A stretch of DNA of 64,000 bases, from contig NZ_CP088247.1 in the NCBI RefSeq assembly GCF_021117295.1, positions 3,425,001 to 3,489,000 on the forward strand, written 5' to 3'. This document shows, piece by piece, positions 9,544-17,718 of this stretch (positions within the stretch are counted from its first letter, which is position 1; the number at the start of each line of letters is the position of its first letter). Source of the stretch: Methylorubrum sp. B1-46. GTDB lineage: Bacteria > Pseudomonadota > Alphaproteobacteria > Rhizobiales > Beijerinckiaceae. Both the position numbers and the translations under genes were made by a program. Under the pieces are notes generated by a model. That model did not search any database. It saw nothing but the letters and a program-made list of their open reading frames with translations, and was not told where the DNA came from.

Positions 9544-10480
9544 GAATCTCTCTGGTTTGTCGCTGCGCGATCTCGAATACGTCGTGGCTGTCGCCGACGA
9601 GGGGCATTTCGGCCGGGCTGCCGAGCGCTGCAACGTGAGCCAACCGACGCTCTCCGTGCAGGTCCGTAAACTGGAGAACGCGCTCGGGCTGACCTTGTTC
9701 GAACGATCCAACCGGCGCGTGTTGTTGACCATGGCTGGGCAGGGCATCGTCCGGCAGGCGCGCGTGGTGCTCGGCGAGGCGCAGCGCCTGCTGGCGCTCG
9801 CCGTCGAGGGGCGCGGCTCGCCGCTGACCGGCCGGCTGGTACTGGCCGCGATCCAGACGCTCGGCCCCTACTATTTCCCGCTCGTGCTCCGCCTGCTGCG
9901 CCAAGAATTTCCGCTGCTGACGCTGGCGCTCAGCGAGGCGCGCACCGCCGAGATCCTCGATGGCCTGCGCGACGGGCGCATCGACGCGGCCCTGGTCTCG
10001 CTCCCGGTCGCGGCCTCGGGGCTGACGGTTTCGCCGCTCTTCGTCGAGCCGTTCCGGCTCGCCTGCCCGGCCGATCATGCCTTCGCTCAAGGGGCTGCCC
10101 CGCGGGCGGAAAATCTGAGCGGGCCGGATCTGCTGCTGCTCGACGAAGGCAACTGCCTGCGCGACCAGACCATCGCCGCCTGTGGCACGCTCAGGGGCGC
10201 CGGCCGCCACGCGACCAGTCTGGAGACCCTGCGCTCGATGGTGGCGGCGGGCGCGGGCTACACGCTGATCCCGGCACTGGCCGTGCCCACCGGCCCCGAT
10301 CCGAGCGGCCTGACCGTGGTGCGCCACTTCGAGGGGGAGGGGCCCGGCCGCACCCTGGCCCTGGCCTGGCGCTCCAGCGATCCGCGGGCGGCCGGGCTGG
10401 CGCATCTGGCCGCCTTCTTCCGGGCGCACGCCCCGGCAGGCACCGCCGCCTGCCGAGAGGACGAAGAGTATCGCGCCTGA
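9542..10480 (+). CDS. oxyR: Hydrogen-peroxide-sensing LysR-type regulator OxyR
   Basis: This 312-aa LysR-family regulator has an N-terminal winged HTH (LRDLEYVVAVADEGHFGRAAERC..QPTLSVQVRKLE) and a C-terminal sensing domain. The two redox cysteines of OxyR are visible in DEGNCLRDQTIAACG, at about residues 205 and 214, in the spacing that allows disulfide formation. Divergent pairing with the catalase gene supports the assignment. Loss of both cysteines would make it a generic LysR protein, but both are intact. Confidence 0.93.
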   Translation: MNLSGLSLRDLEYVVAVADEGHFGRAAERCNVSQPTLSVQVRKLENALGLTLFERSNRRVLLTMAGQGIVRQARVVLGEAQRLLALAVEGRGSPLTGRLVLAAIQTLGPYYFPLVLRLLRQEFPLLTLALSEARTAEILDGLRDGRIDAALVSLPVAASGLTVSPLFVEPFRLACPADHAFAQGAAPRAENLSGPDLLLLDEGNCLRDQTIAACGTLRGAGRHATSLETLRSMVAAGAGYTLIPALAVPTGPDPSGLTVVRHFEGEGPGRTLALAWRSSDPRAAGLAHLAAFFRAHAPAGTAACREDEEYRA

Positions 10481-10546
10481 TCACCGAGAGGATAGGGCAG
10501 GCCGGGACCGCGCCCGCTGGGCGACGCGCCGCGTCGCGGGCTCACC

Positions 10547-11677
10547 GTGACAGTTCGGGCGAGAGCGTGTAGCGCGGGCCTCGCGCGGAACTTGTCCCGC
10601 ACCATCCTCGCATCCACGCCCGTGCCCGAGACCCGCATCCTCCTGCGCTGGACAGCGCTCGTCGCCGTCTCGGCCGCTCTCGCCTATGGCCTGAGCCGCG
10701 CGCATTTTCCCGCCGCCCTTCTCATCGGGCCGATGCTGGCCGCGATCACCTTCGGCGTGCGCGGGGCCGGTCTCGCGCTGCCGCGCCCGCTGTTCCTGGG
10801 CGCCCAGGCGGTGATCGGCTGCCTCGTCGCGCACTCCGCCACGACCGAGATCGCCGCCACCTTGCGCGAGGACGGCCTCATCATCTTCGCGGTCGTCGGC
10901 GTGACGGTGGTGGCCGGCGCCCTGACCGGCTTGGCCCTGACACGGCTGCGGGTGCTGCCCGGCACCACCGCCGCCTGGGGCTCCTCGCCGGGCGGCGCCG
11001 CCGCCATGGTGGCGATGGCCGAGGATTACGGCGCCGATCCGCGCCTCGTGGCGTTCATGCAATATGTGCGCGTCGCCGCCGTGGTGCTCTCGGCCTCGCT
11101 CGCCGCGCGGCTCCTTGCCGACGCGACCGGCTCCGGCGCGGCGAGCGCTCCGGGCGAGACGTGGAGCTGGGCCGGATTCGCGGCCACGGTGGCGGTCGCC
11201 GCCGTCGGGTACGGCCTCGCGAGCCTGCTGCGGCTGCCCTCCGCGCCGCTGATCGGGCCGATGCTGCTCGGCGCCGTCCTGCACGCCACCGGTCTCCTCG
11301 ACATCGTCCTGCCAGGGCCGGTTCTCGATGCCGCCTACGCGGCGATCGGCTGGTATGTCGGGCTGCGCTTCAACCGGCGGACCCTGGACGAGACGCTCCA
11401 CGCTCTGCCGGGCGTGCTGACCGCGACGGGCGCGATCATCGGGCTCTGCGGAATCTGGGCCTGGGCTCTGACCTACTGGCTGCCGATCGACTTTCTCACC
11501 GCCTTCCTGGCCACCAGTCCCGGCGGTCTCGATTCGGTGGCGATCATCGCCGTGGGCTCGAAGGCCGACGTGTCCTTCGTGCTCGCGGTGCAGACGCTGC
11601 GCCTGTTCGTGGTGCTGGCGACCGGCCCGATCCTCGCCAAGTGGATCGCCCGAGCGGTCCCGGGAGACGCCCGGTGA
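10547..11677 (+). CDS. AbrB-family (AmoA-like) multi-pass membrane protein
   Basis: This hydrophobic protein has about ten predicted membrane segments and two related halves: LLIGPMLAAITFGV near the start and APLIGPMLLGAVLHATG in the middle. These are the duplicated AbrB membrane repeats of PF05145, often mislabelled ammonia monooxygenase. A transport role is presumed; the substrate is unknown. The start is uncertain: GTG 10547 gives 376 aa, TTG 10591 follows GCGGAAC, and GTG 10622 starts just before the first membrane helix. The stop overlaps the start of the next gene (GTGA), indicating translational coupling. Confidence 0.75.
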   Translation: MTVRARACSAGLARNLSRTILASTPVPETRILLRWTALVAVSAALAYGLSRAHFPAALLIGPMLAAITFGVRGAGLALPRPLFLGAQAVIGCLVAHSATTEIAATLREDGLIIFAVVGVTVVAGALTGLALTRLRVLPGTTAAWGSSPGGAAAMVAMAEDYGADPRLVAFMQYVRVAAVVLSASLAARLLADATGSGAASAPGETWSWAGFAATVAVAAVGYGLASLLRLPSAPLIGPMLLGAVLHATGLLDIVLPGPVLDAAYAAIGWYVGLRFNRRTLDETLHALPGVLTATGAIIGLCGIWAWALTYWLPIDFLTAFLATSPGGLDSVAIIAVGSKADVSFVLAVQTLRLFVVLATGPILAKWIARAVPGDAR

Positions 11678-12018
11678 CCGCGCTTTACCTCGCCTTCCTG
11701 AATTCCTGGCGCGGTCTCGTCCATGGCGGGCGCACGGAGCGGGCGATCCGGCTCGAACTCGTCCTGCTCGCGCTCGGCCTCCCCGTGGCGCTCGTGCTCG
11801 GCAGTAGCCTGTGGGTGCGGGTGGCACTCGTCGCCAGCCTGCTCTTGATGCTCGGGGCAGAACTCCTCAACACCGCCGTCGAGAAGCTGTGCGACCACCT
11901 TCATCCCGGCCGGCATGAGCGGATCGGCATCGTCAAGGATCTCGCCTCGGCGGGCGCATTCATGACCCAGGTCATCGCCGCCCTGATCTGGGGTGCGGCC
12001 GTGATCGACCGGTTCTGA
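11674..12018 (+). CDS. dgkA: Diacylglycerol kinase (prokaryotic DgkA type)
   Basis: This 114-aa integral membrane kinase phosphorylates diacylglycerol to phosphatidate, recycling the by-product of periplasmic glucan and lipid modification. It has three membrane segments and the family motif region GAELLNTAVEKLCDHL (about residues 61-76), followed by KDLASAGAF. The GTG start at 11674 overlaps the stop of the AbrB-family gene by four bases. The length fits the family. Confidence 0.92.
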   Translation: MTALYLAFLNSWRGLVHGGRTERAIRLELVLLALGLPVALVLGSSLWVRVALVASLLLMLGAELLNTAVEKLCDHLHPGRHERIGIVKDLASAGAFMTQVIAALIWGAAVIDRF

Positions 12019-12056
12019 CCCAGGCGTTCCGGGGGCGGCGGACGATGGTGCCTCGC

Positions 12057-12254
12057 TCAGCGGTCGTCCTGCTCGCTCCAGACGACCCATCCGCCACCGA
12101 ACAGCGTGACCGCGATGACGATCCACAGGCCGGTCCGGCCGACCAGATCGACCAACCACGTATGCACCGCCGAGAAACTGACGGTCAGAAGGCAGTCCAC
12201 CACACCGAGATAGAGAGCGAGTCCCAGAAACGCGACGGCCAGAGGGCGGCTCAT
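12057..12254 (-). CDS. Mini membrane protein, second of a tandem paralogous pair
   Basis: This 65-aa protein has two hydrophobic helices (about residues 5-22 and 41-58) and a charged tail (SEQDDR). It aligns along its whole length with the upstream neighbour: FSAVHTWLVDLVGRTGLW against LSAAHAWLLEQIGHTGMR, and VVWSEQDDR against ALWKETEDR. ATG 12254 overlaps the upstream stop by four bases (ATGA). I do not recognise the family. Confidence 0.6.
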   Translation of the reverse strand: MSRPLAVAFLGLALYLGVVDCLLTVSFSAVHTWLVDLVGRTGLWIVIAVTLFGGGWVVWSEQDDR

Positions 12255-12451
12255 CGATCCTCCGTCTCCTTCCACAGGGCCCAGGCCCCGGCGAACACCA
12301 TGGCTCCGATCAGCAGCCGCATCCCCGTGTGACCGATCTGTTCGAGCAGCCATGCATGGGCGGCGGACAGGCTCAAGTCCAGCATCCACCCCCAGGCCGA
12401 CACGATCACGGCAAGGGCGACGACAACGAGAATTTTCGTCGAGACCGACAT
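12251..12451 (-). CDS. Mini membrane protein, first of a tandem paralogous pair
   Basis: This 66-aa protein has two membrane helices (about residues 5-22 and 43-59) joined by a short loop with AHAWLLEQIGHTG, and ends in WKETEDR. The chosen start, ATG 12451, makes the length nearly equal to the 65-aa paralogue; an upstream ATG at 12511 would add a basic 20-residue leader. The two genes overlap by four bases and are probably co-translated. Function is unknown. Confidence 0.6.
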   Translation of the reverse strand: MSVSTKILVVVALAVIVSAWGWMLDLSLSAAHAWLLEQIGHTGMRLLIGAMVFAGAWALWKETEDR

Positions 12452-12715
12452 GGCCGCCGCGCTAGCACGTTTGGGCAGGGGCACAGAGCGACTCGAGTGA
12501 CACTTCGCCACGAGTCCTCGGAAAAATGATGCAACGCCCGAACCATCCGCTGCGACAAGCGATCCCTTCGCGCCCGCACGGTCGGTCGATCGGCATCATT
12601 GTACCTTATGTTGCGACCGGCCGCAGGATTGACGGCTTGCGCTGCGTTGAGACGGGGCGTCGGGCGGTCTGCCCGCCGCGATCCTCGACTTGTCTCACAT
12701 CAACGTGAAGAAGGC

Positions 12716-13273
12716 ATGGCGACCTACTTTACTGCCGACACGCATTTCGGCGACGCCCGCCTCGTCGAGCGCAGACGGTGCGGCTTCGGCTCGGTCGAGG
12801 CGCATGACGCGGCCCTGATCGCCCGCTGGAATGCGCGCGTGGGCGCGGCGGACGAGATCTGGCATCTGGGCGACTTCGCCGCCCATGCGAGCCGCGAGCA
12901 TTGCGCCGCCGTGTTCGCCCAGCTCAACGGCATCAAGCGACTCGTGCGCGGCAACCACGACAGCAACCGGGTGCTCGATCTGCCCTGGTTCGAGCCGCCG
13001 GTGGAAAGCGCCCGGATCTCGGTGACGGACGCGGCGGGCCGGACCTGGCGGCTCTACCTGGCGCATTACGCCCATCGCGCCTGGCCGGGCCTGTGGCGCG
13101 AGACCCGGCACCTCTACGGCCACACCCACGCGACGCTGCCCGACACCATCCGCTCCTGCGACGTCGGGGCCGATGCCTGGGATTTCTCGCCGGCGGACAT
13201 CGGCGAGATCGTCGCCCGGCAGGATGCGGCGACGCTGGTGCCGGAGGAACTGGCGCCGCGGGTATCGCGGTGA
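12716..13273 (+). CDS. Calcineurin-like metallophosphoesterase
   Basis: This 185-aa protein shows the metallophosphoesterase motifs in order: DTHFGD (residue 7 on), GDFA, GNHDSN, LAHYAH and GHTHA. It has no signal peptide and is probably cytosolic. Proteins of this size and motif spacing are usually annotated as phosphoesterase or phosphohydrolase; the substrate is unknown. ATG 12716 follows GAAGAAGG. The 264 bp upstream (12452-12715) holds nothing I can name. Confidence 0.85.
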   Translation: MATYFTADTHFGDARLVERRRCGFGSVEAHDAALIARWNARVGAADEIWHLGDFAAHASREHCAAVFAQLNGIKRLVRGNHDSNRVLDLPWFEPPVESARISVTDAAGRTWRLYLAHYAHRAWPGLWRETRHLYGHTHATLPDTIRSCDVGADAWDFSPADIGEIVARQDAATLVPEELAPRVSR

Positions 13274-13287
13274 AGGTTCGCCTCCTG

Positions 13288-13391
13288 CCAAATCCGGTCG
13301 ATCCCTTCGGGACAGCGGATTTGGGCGTCGCTCAAGCGCTGCGCGAGCTTGCCGATACGGTCTCCGCTTGCATTGAGCGGGGGCCGTATCA
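13288..13391 (-). repeat. Interspersed palindromic repeat, TGATACGG family, copy 3 (inverted)
   Basis: Read on the minus strand this begins TGATACGG and ends CCCGAAGGGATCGACCGGATTTGG, matching the copies at 90-228 and 22044-22147. It has the most complete palindrome: GATACGG and CCGTATC arms flank an inner stem of about 8 bp. The TGA at its start (13389-13391) is the murI stop codon. It fills the space between the convergent phosphoesterase gene and murI. Confidence 0.85.
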
Positions 13392-14264
13392 ACTCACCGT
13401 CAGCGGCATCGCCTCGATCATCGTCTCGAACAGGCCCCGCCGCTCTAGCGAGCGGCCGAGCGCCGGGGTCAGCCCAGCCCCGCCCGTGAACACCGCCCGC
13501 GCGGGCGGGGCATCGGAGACCTCAGCGGGCATCTCGCCGAGAAGCTGGATCACCCGGCGGGCGATGGCCGGGGCCGGGTCGATCCACGTCACCGGCCAGG
13601 GGGAGAGCCGCTCGAAGCGGGGCAGGAGCAGCGGGTAGTGCGTGCAGGAGAGGCAGACCACATCGGTGCGCCTTCCGTCCGCCCCCTCCACGAAGCAGGG
13701 CTCGATCTCGGCCAGGATCGCCGCGTCCGAGACCGGTTCGCCGGCCATCTCGGCCTCGGCGTAGCCCGCGAGGTTCTTCGCGCCCACCAGCGTCACGGCG
13801 CAATGCGCCGCGAAATTCCGGACGAGGTCATGAGTATAGGGCCGCGCCACGGTGCCCGGCGTCGCGAGCAGGGAGACGAGGCGCGTGCGCGTCAGCGCGG
13901 CGGCCGGCTTGATCGGCGGCACCACGCCGACGAAGGGCGTGACGAAGCGCTGGCGCAGGGCGGGCAGCACCAGGGTCGAGGCGGTGTTGCAGGCGATCAC
14001 CACGAGGTCGGGGGCGTGGCGCGCCAGCAGCCGCTCCATCACCGCGATCACCCGCGCCACCAGCCGCTCCTCGCTCAGCGCGCCGTAGGGGAAGGCCGCG
14101 TCGTCCGCGGCGTAGACGTAGGACGCATCCGGCCGGGCGCGGCGCACCTGCTCCAGCACGGTCAGGCCGCCGAGGCCGGAATCGAACACGAGGATGACCG
14201 GTTGCGCGTTCTGCGCCGGCCACGCCGCCGAAAGGGTCGCCCCTGCCATCAGATCGATCCGCAT
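13389..14264 (-). CDS. murI: Glutamate racemase
   Basis: MurI makes D-glutamate for peptidoglycan. The 291-aa protein has FDSGLGGLTVL near the N-terminus, the first catalytic cysteine in VIACNTAST and the second in CLSCTHYPLL. ATG 14264 follows GAGGCGGCGGTG; an upstream ATG at 14300 would add 12 residues. The stop codon is the first triplet of an inverted palindromic repeat, so transcription probably ends in that hairpin. Confidence 0.93.
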   Translation of the reverse strand: MRIDLMAGATLSAAWPAQNAQPVILVFDSGLGGLTVLEQVRRARPDASYVYAADDAAFPYGALSEERLVARVIAVMERLLARHAPDLVVIACNTASTLVLPALRQRFVTPFVGVVPPIKPAAALTRTRLVSLLATPGTVARPYTHDLVRNFAAHCAVTLVGAKNLAGYAEAEMAGEPVSDAAILAEIEPCFVEGADGRRTDVVCLSCTHYPLLLPRFERLSPWPVTWIDPAPAIARRVIQLLGEMPAEVSDAPPARAVFTGGAGLTPALGRSLERRGLFETMIEAMPLTVS

Positions 14265-14485
14265 CACCGCCGCCTCAGGCTCGCGCATCCTTGGAAACAT
14301 CGGGGCGGCGAGTGTCCGGCAGCCACGGTTAAGGACACCTCACTGCGGCTGCAAAAAGGCCGCGCTTCCCCCTGGTACGAGCGGGGTGCGACACGGGGTG
14401 CGACGAACAGCTTGGCGGGCCTCGGCGTTGTCATACGGCAATCGGCGTCTATTTCCGCCGCTCAACGGAGGAAGAGATTCCAACC

Positions 14486-15748
14486 ATGGCAGCCGTCGCA
14501 GCACATCTCACCCATACTGAGAGCGGCGCGGTCTTCCCGCCGCCCCCGCTCGACGCCCGCCCGATCGACCGCGATGCCTGGATTGCGGCCTTCCGCACCG
14601 TCCGCGACGAGACCGAGCGGCGCGCCGCCCCGCTCTCGCCGGAGGACCAGCAGATCCAGTCGATGGAGGATGCGAGCCCGACCAAGTGGCACCGGGCGCA
14701 CACGACGTGGTTTTTCGAGCAGTTCCTGCTGCGCGAGCACCTGCCGGGCTACGCCATCTACGACGAGCGCCTGCACTACCTGTTCAATTCCTACTACGTG
14801 CAGGCGGGCCCCCGGCAGCCGCGCTTCATGCGTGGAATGATCACCCGGCCGACCGCGACGGAGACCGCCGCCTACCGCGCCCATGTCGATCGCGCGGTCA
14901 CGGTGTGGCTGCGCGAGACCTCCGACACGGCGCTGGAGCGAGCGCTGCCGATCTTGGAGATCGGCCTCTACCACGAGCAGCAGCATCAGGAGCTGATGTT
15001 CACCGACATCCTGCACGCGTTCGCGCAGAACCCGCTCGATCCGGTCTACGACGCGGCCTGGTCGATGCCCAAGGCGCAGGCAGGCGCTGGCAAGGCTGCC
15101 CTGGAAAGAGGCATTACCCAGATCGGCCATGATGGTGACGGCTTCGCCTTCGACAACGAGAGCCCGCGTCACGACGTCTTGATGCTCGGCACCACCATCG
15201 ACCGCGGCCTCGTGACGAACCGCGATTGGCTCGCCTTCATGGAGGATGGCGGCTACGCGCGGCCGGAGCTTTGGCTCAACGAGGGCTGGCTCTGCCTGCA
15301 GCGGGAAGGCTGGGACGCGCCGGGCTACTGGCGTCGCGAGTCTGAGGGCTGGTCGATGATGTCGCTCGCCGGCCGCCGGGCCGTCGATCCGGCGGCGCCG
15401 GTCACTCATGTCAGCTACTTCGAGGCCGACGCCTATGCCCGCTGGGCCGGGCGCGACCTGCCGACGGAAGCCGAGTGGGAAGTCGCCGCCCGCGACGGCC
15501 TGATCGACGACGCCTTCGGCCTCGTCTGGCAATGGACCCGCAGCGCCTACGGTCCCTATCCCGGCTACCGGCCGGTGGCCGGCGCGCTCGGCGAGTACAA
15601 CGGCAAGTTCATGTCGAGCCAGTACGTGCTGCGCGGCTCCTCGGCCGCCACGCCGGACGGACATGCGCGGGCCGGCTACCGCAACTTCTTCTACCCGCAT
15701 CAGCGCTGGCAGTTCACCGGCCTGCGGCTCGCCGACGCGCGAGGCTGA
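14486..15748 (+). CDS. egtB: Ergothioneine biosynthesis protein EgtB (iron-dependent sulfoxide synthase)
   Basis: EgtB joins hercynine to a cysteine-derived thiol using oxygen and non-heme iron. The 420-aa protein has an N-terminal DinB-like domain with the iron-binding pattern (SPTKWHRAHTTWFFEQF, about residues 65-81, and YHEQQHQELMFTD). Its C-terminal FGE-sulfatase/formylglycine-like domain includes HVSYFEADAYARWAGRDLPTEAEWE and NFFYPHQRWQFTGLRLA. ATG 14486 follows CGGAGGAAGAG. The next gene is egtD. Whether the sulfur donor is cysteine or gamma-glutamylcysteine cannot be read directly; no egtC-like gene is next to it. Confidence 0.93.
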   Translation: MAAVAAHLTHTESGAVFPPPPLDARPIDRDAWIAAFRTVRDETERRAAPLSPEDQQIQSMEDASPTKWHRAHTTWFFEQFLLREHLPGYAIYDERLHYLFNSYYVQAGPRQPRFMRGMITRPTATETAAYRAHVDRAVTVWLRETSDTALERALPILEIGLYHEQQHQELMFTDILHAFAQNPLDPVYDAAWSMPKAQAGAGKAALERGITQIGHDGDGFAFDNESPRHDVLMLGTTIDRGLVTNRDWLAFMEDGGYARPELWLNEGWLCLQREGWDAPGYWRRESEGWSMMSLAGRRAVDPAAPVTHVSYFEADAYARWAGRDLPTEAEWEVAARDGLIDDAFGLVWQWTRSAYGPYPGYRPVAGALGEYNGKFMSSQYVLRGSSAATPDGHARAGYRNFFYPHQRWQFTGLRLADARG

Positions 15749-15790
15749 TCACCCGCCTCGCCCAACCTCCCGCGGTCCCGGAGACAGCCT

Positions 15791-16768
15791 TTGACGATCG
15801 ATCCCCGCCTCACCGCCGCCAGCCCCGCCGCTCCCCTCTCCGAGAACGGCCTGTTCCTGGCCGATGTCTGGGACGGGCTCGGCGCGAGCCCGAAGGTGCT
15901 GCCGGCCAAGTATTTCTACGACGCGGCCGGCTCCGCCCTTTTCGAGCAGATCACCGTCCTGCCGGAATACTACCCGACCCGGACCGAACTCGGCATCCTC
16001 GACGCGCGCGGCCCCGAGATCGCCGCGCTGCTTCCGGAGGGCGCGGCGCTCGTCGAGTTCGGCAGCGGCTCGACCGCCAAGCTGCGGCGCCTGCTGCGGC
16101 ACCTGCCGGGGCTCTCGGCCTATCTCCCCGTCGATGTCTCGGGGGAGTTCCTGCGCGAGCAAGCCGGCCTGCTGCGCGGCGACTTTCCCGACCTCGCCGT
16201 GGAGCCGGTGGTCGCCGACTTTACCCGACCCTTCGCCCTGCCGGAGGGCGTCGAGAACCGGGCACTGGCCGGTTTCTTCCCCGGCTCCACCATCGGCAAT
16301 TTCGAGCCCGGTGAGGCGGCCCGCCTGCTCGACGTGTTCGGGCGCATTCTTGGGCCGGGGGCGACGCTGGTGCTCGGCGTCGATCTCGTGAAGGACCGCT
16401 CGGTGCTGGAGGCGGCCTACGACGACGCGGCCGGCGTCACCGCCGCATTCAATCTCAATCTCCTCCACCGCATCAACCGCGAACTCGACGGCGAGATCGA
16501 CCCGGACGCTTTCGCGCACCGGGCCTTCTTCAACGAAGCGGCCTCGCGCATCGAGATGCATCTGGTCAGCCGGCGGGCGCAGAGCGTGCGCGTCGCCGGG
16601 CGCGGCTTCGCCTTCGCGGAGGGCGAGTCGATCCACACCGAGAACAGCTACAAGTACACCCTCGACAGCTTACGGGCCCTCGCCGCCCGCGCCGGCTGGG
16701 CGTCGGTCGAAGCCTGGACCGATCGGGAAGAGTTGTTCTCGGTCCACGCCCTTCGGCGGCAGGGCTAG
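15791..16768 (+). CDS. egtD: L-histidine N-alpha-methyltransferase EgtD
   Basis: EgtD trimethylates histidine to hercynine with S-adenosylmethionine, the first step of ergothioneine synthesis. The 325-aa protein has PAKYFYDAAGSALFEQIT..PEYYPTRTE near the N-terminus, an SAM-binding VEFGSGSTAK, and the conserved FFPGSTIGNFEPGEA. The start is TTG 15791, 42 nt after egtB, so the pair is likely an operon. Its TAG stop is the first triplet of a TAGAGCATCGTC repeat. Confidence 0.94.
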   Translation: MTIDPRLTAASPAAPLSENGLFLADVWDGLGASPKVLPAKYFYDAAGSALFEQITVLPEYYPTRTELGILDARGPEIAALLPEGAALVEFGSGSTAKLRRLLRHLPGLSAYLPVDVSGEFLREQAGLLRGDFPDLAVEPVVADFTRPFALPEGVENRALAGFFPGSTIGNFEPGEAARLLDVFGRILGPGATLVLGVDLVKDRSVLEAAYDDAAGVTAAFNLNLLHRINRELDGEIDPDAFAHRAFFNEAASRIEMHLVSRRAQSVRVAGRGFAFAEGESIHTENSYKYTLDSLRALAARAGWASVEAWTDREELFSVHALRRQG

Positions 16769-16866
16769 AGCATCGTCCCGAAAGGTGGCCGCCGGCTTTC
16801 AGGAAAAGACGATGCAAAAACAATGATCTAGAGCCTCGTCCCGGATCCGATTGCCGGGACGGGCGC
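16766..16866 (+). repeat. TAGAGCATCGTC-family composite repeat after egtD
   Basis: This element starts at the egtD stop codon (TAGAGCATCGTCCCGAAAGG), passes through GGCCGCCGGCTTTC and GACGATGC, and joins a second palindromic unit (CCTCGTCCCGGATCC ... GGGACGGGC). The whole composite recurs in reverse orientation at 25857-25957 with only a few differences, so the two units move or persist together. Confidence 0.85.
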
Positions 16867-16877
16867 GGGGCCGTCTT

Positions 16878-17009
16878 ATACCGTTTCCGGTTGATCGCTT
16901 CGGTTTCTGCCCGACGCCGTCATCGCGAGGCGAAGCCGAAGCGATCCGGGGCGCGACATCTCCGGAAAGTGCCGAGCCCTGGATTGCCACGGCTTCGCCT
17001 CGCAAAGAC
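16878..17009. repeat. GCGAGGCGAAGCC-type palindromic repeat, copy 1
   Basis: The element begins with ATACCGTTTCCGGTTG, which is repeated exactly at 37071-37086. It contains perfect 13-bp inverted arms, GCGAGGCGAAGCC (16925-16937) and GGCTTCGCCTCGC (16991-17003), separated by 53 bp. The internal GATCCGGGGCGCGACA is shared in diverged form with 37071-37193. It occupies the space between the convergent egtD and DUF779 genes. Confidence 0.75.
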
Positions 17010-17043
17010 GAAGAGACACCGAAGCGATCCAGCGGAGACCGTC

Positions 17044-17484
17044 TTACAGGCGGCAGGCTCCCGAAAGCGCCTCGTTCTCCGCGCTCGTGAACAGCCGCGA
17101 GCGGATGTGGAAGCGCTTCTCGCGGCCGTTCTCGAGCGAGAACATGCCGCCGCGTCCGGGCACCACGTCGAGCATGATGTGAGTGTGCTTCCAGACCTCG
17201 AACTGCGAGTGCGAGATGAAGAAATCCGCGCCGCCGACCCGGCCGAGATGCACGTCGCCATCGCCGGTGATGAAGTCGCCGACGGGGTAGCACATCGGCG
17301 ACGAGCCGTCGCAGCAGCCGCCGGATTGATGGAACATCACCGGGCCGTACTCCGCCTTGAGCTCCTCGATCAGTTCCAGCGCCGCCGGCGTCGCGGTCAC
17401 CCGCAGGGGCGTGCCGGAATTGTCCGCCCGCTCGGCGGTGACGGGTTCGACGCGCTCGGCGGCAGGGCTCGCGGACTCGCTCAT
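17044..17484 (-). CDS. DUF779 domain protein
   Basis: This 146-aa protein carries the DUF779 core: VMFHQSGGCCDGSSPMCYPVGDF with a CC pair and further Cys, then FFISHSQFEVWKHTHIMLDVVPGRGGMFSLE and RFHIRSRLFT. DUF779 genes usually lie beside aldehyde dehydrogenase or alcohol oxidation genes; here none is adjacent, and nasA is divergent. The clustered Cys/His residues suggest metal binding. Start ATG 17484 follows an AGAGAGGAAGCC leader. Function is unknown. Confidence 0.85.
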   Translation of the reverse strand: MSESASPAAERVEPVTAERADNSGTPLRVTATPAALELIEELKAEYGPVMFHQSGGCCDGSSPMCYPVGDFITGDGDVHLGRVGGADFFISHSQFEVWKHTHIMLDVVPGRGGMFSLENGREKRFHIRSRLFTSAENEALSGACRL

Positions 17485-17718
17485 GGCTTCCTCTCTCTGA
17501 TCGTTCTCTCGTGGTTATCTGAGGCCGAACCGGCGGATGTCCAAGCGACCGGTTCTCCAGCCGCCAGCCCCGTCGAGGATAGCAGACGAACTTTGCCGGC
17601 CTCCTCCGAAGCGGCTTGGCCTTTCGACTACCCTCAGGTGGTGTGAAGGCGAGCGGCCCGACTTTTGCGACCCCTCGGCGAAACGTCCCTGCGACGAAAA
17701 ATCCGCCGAGGATACCCG

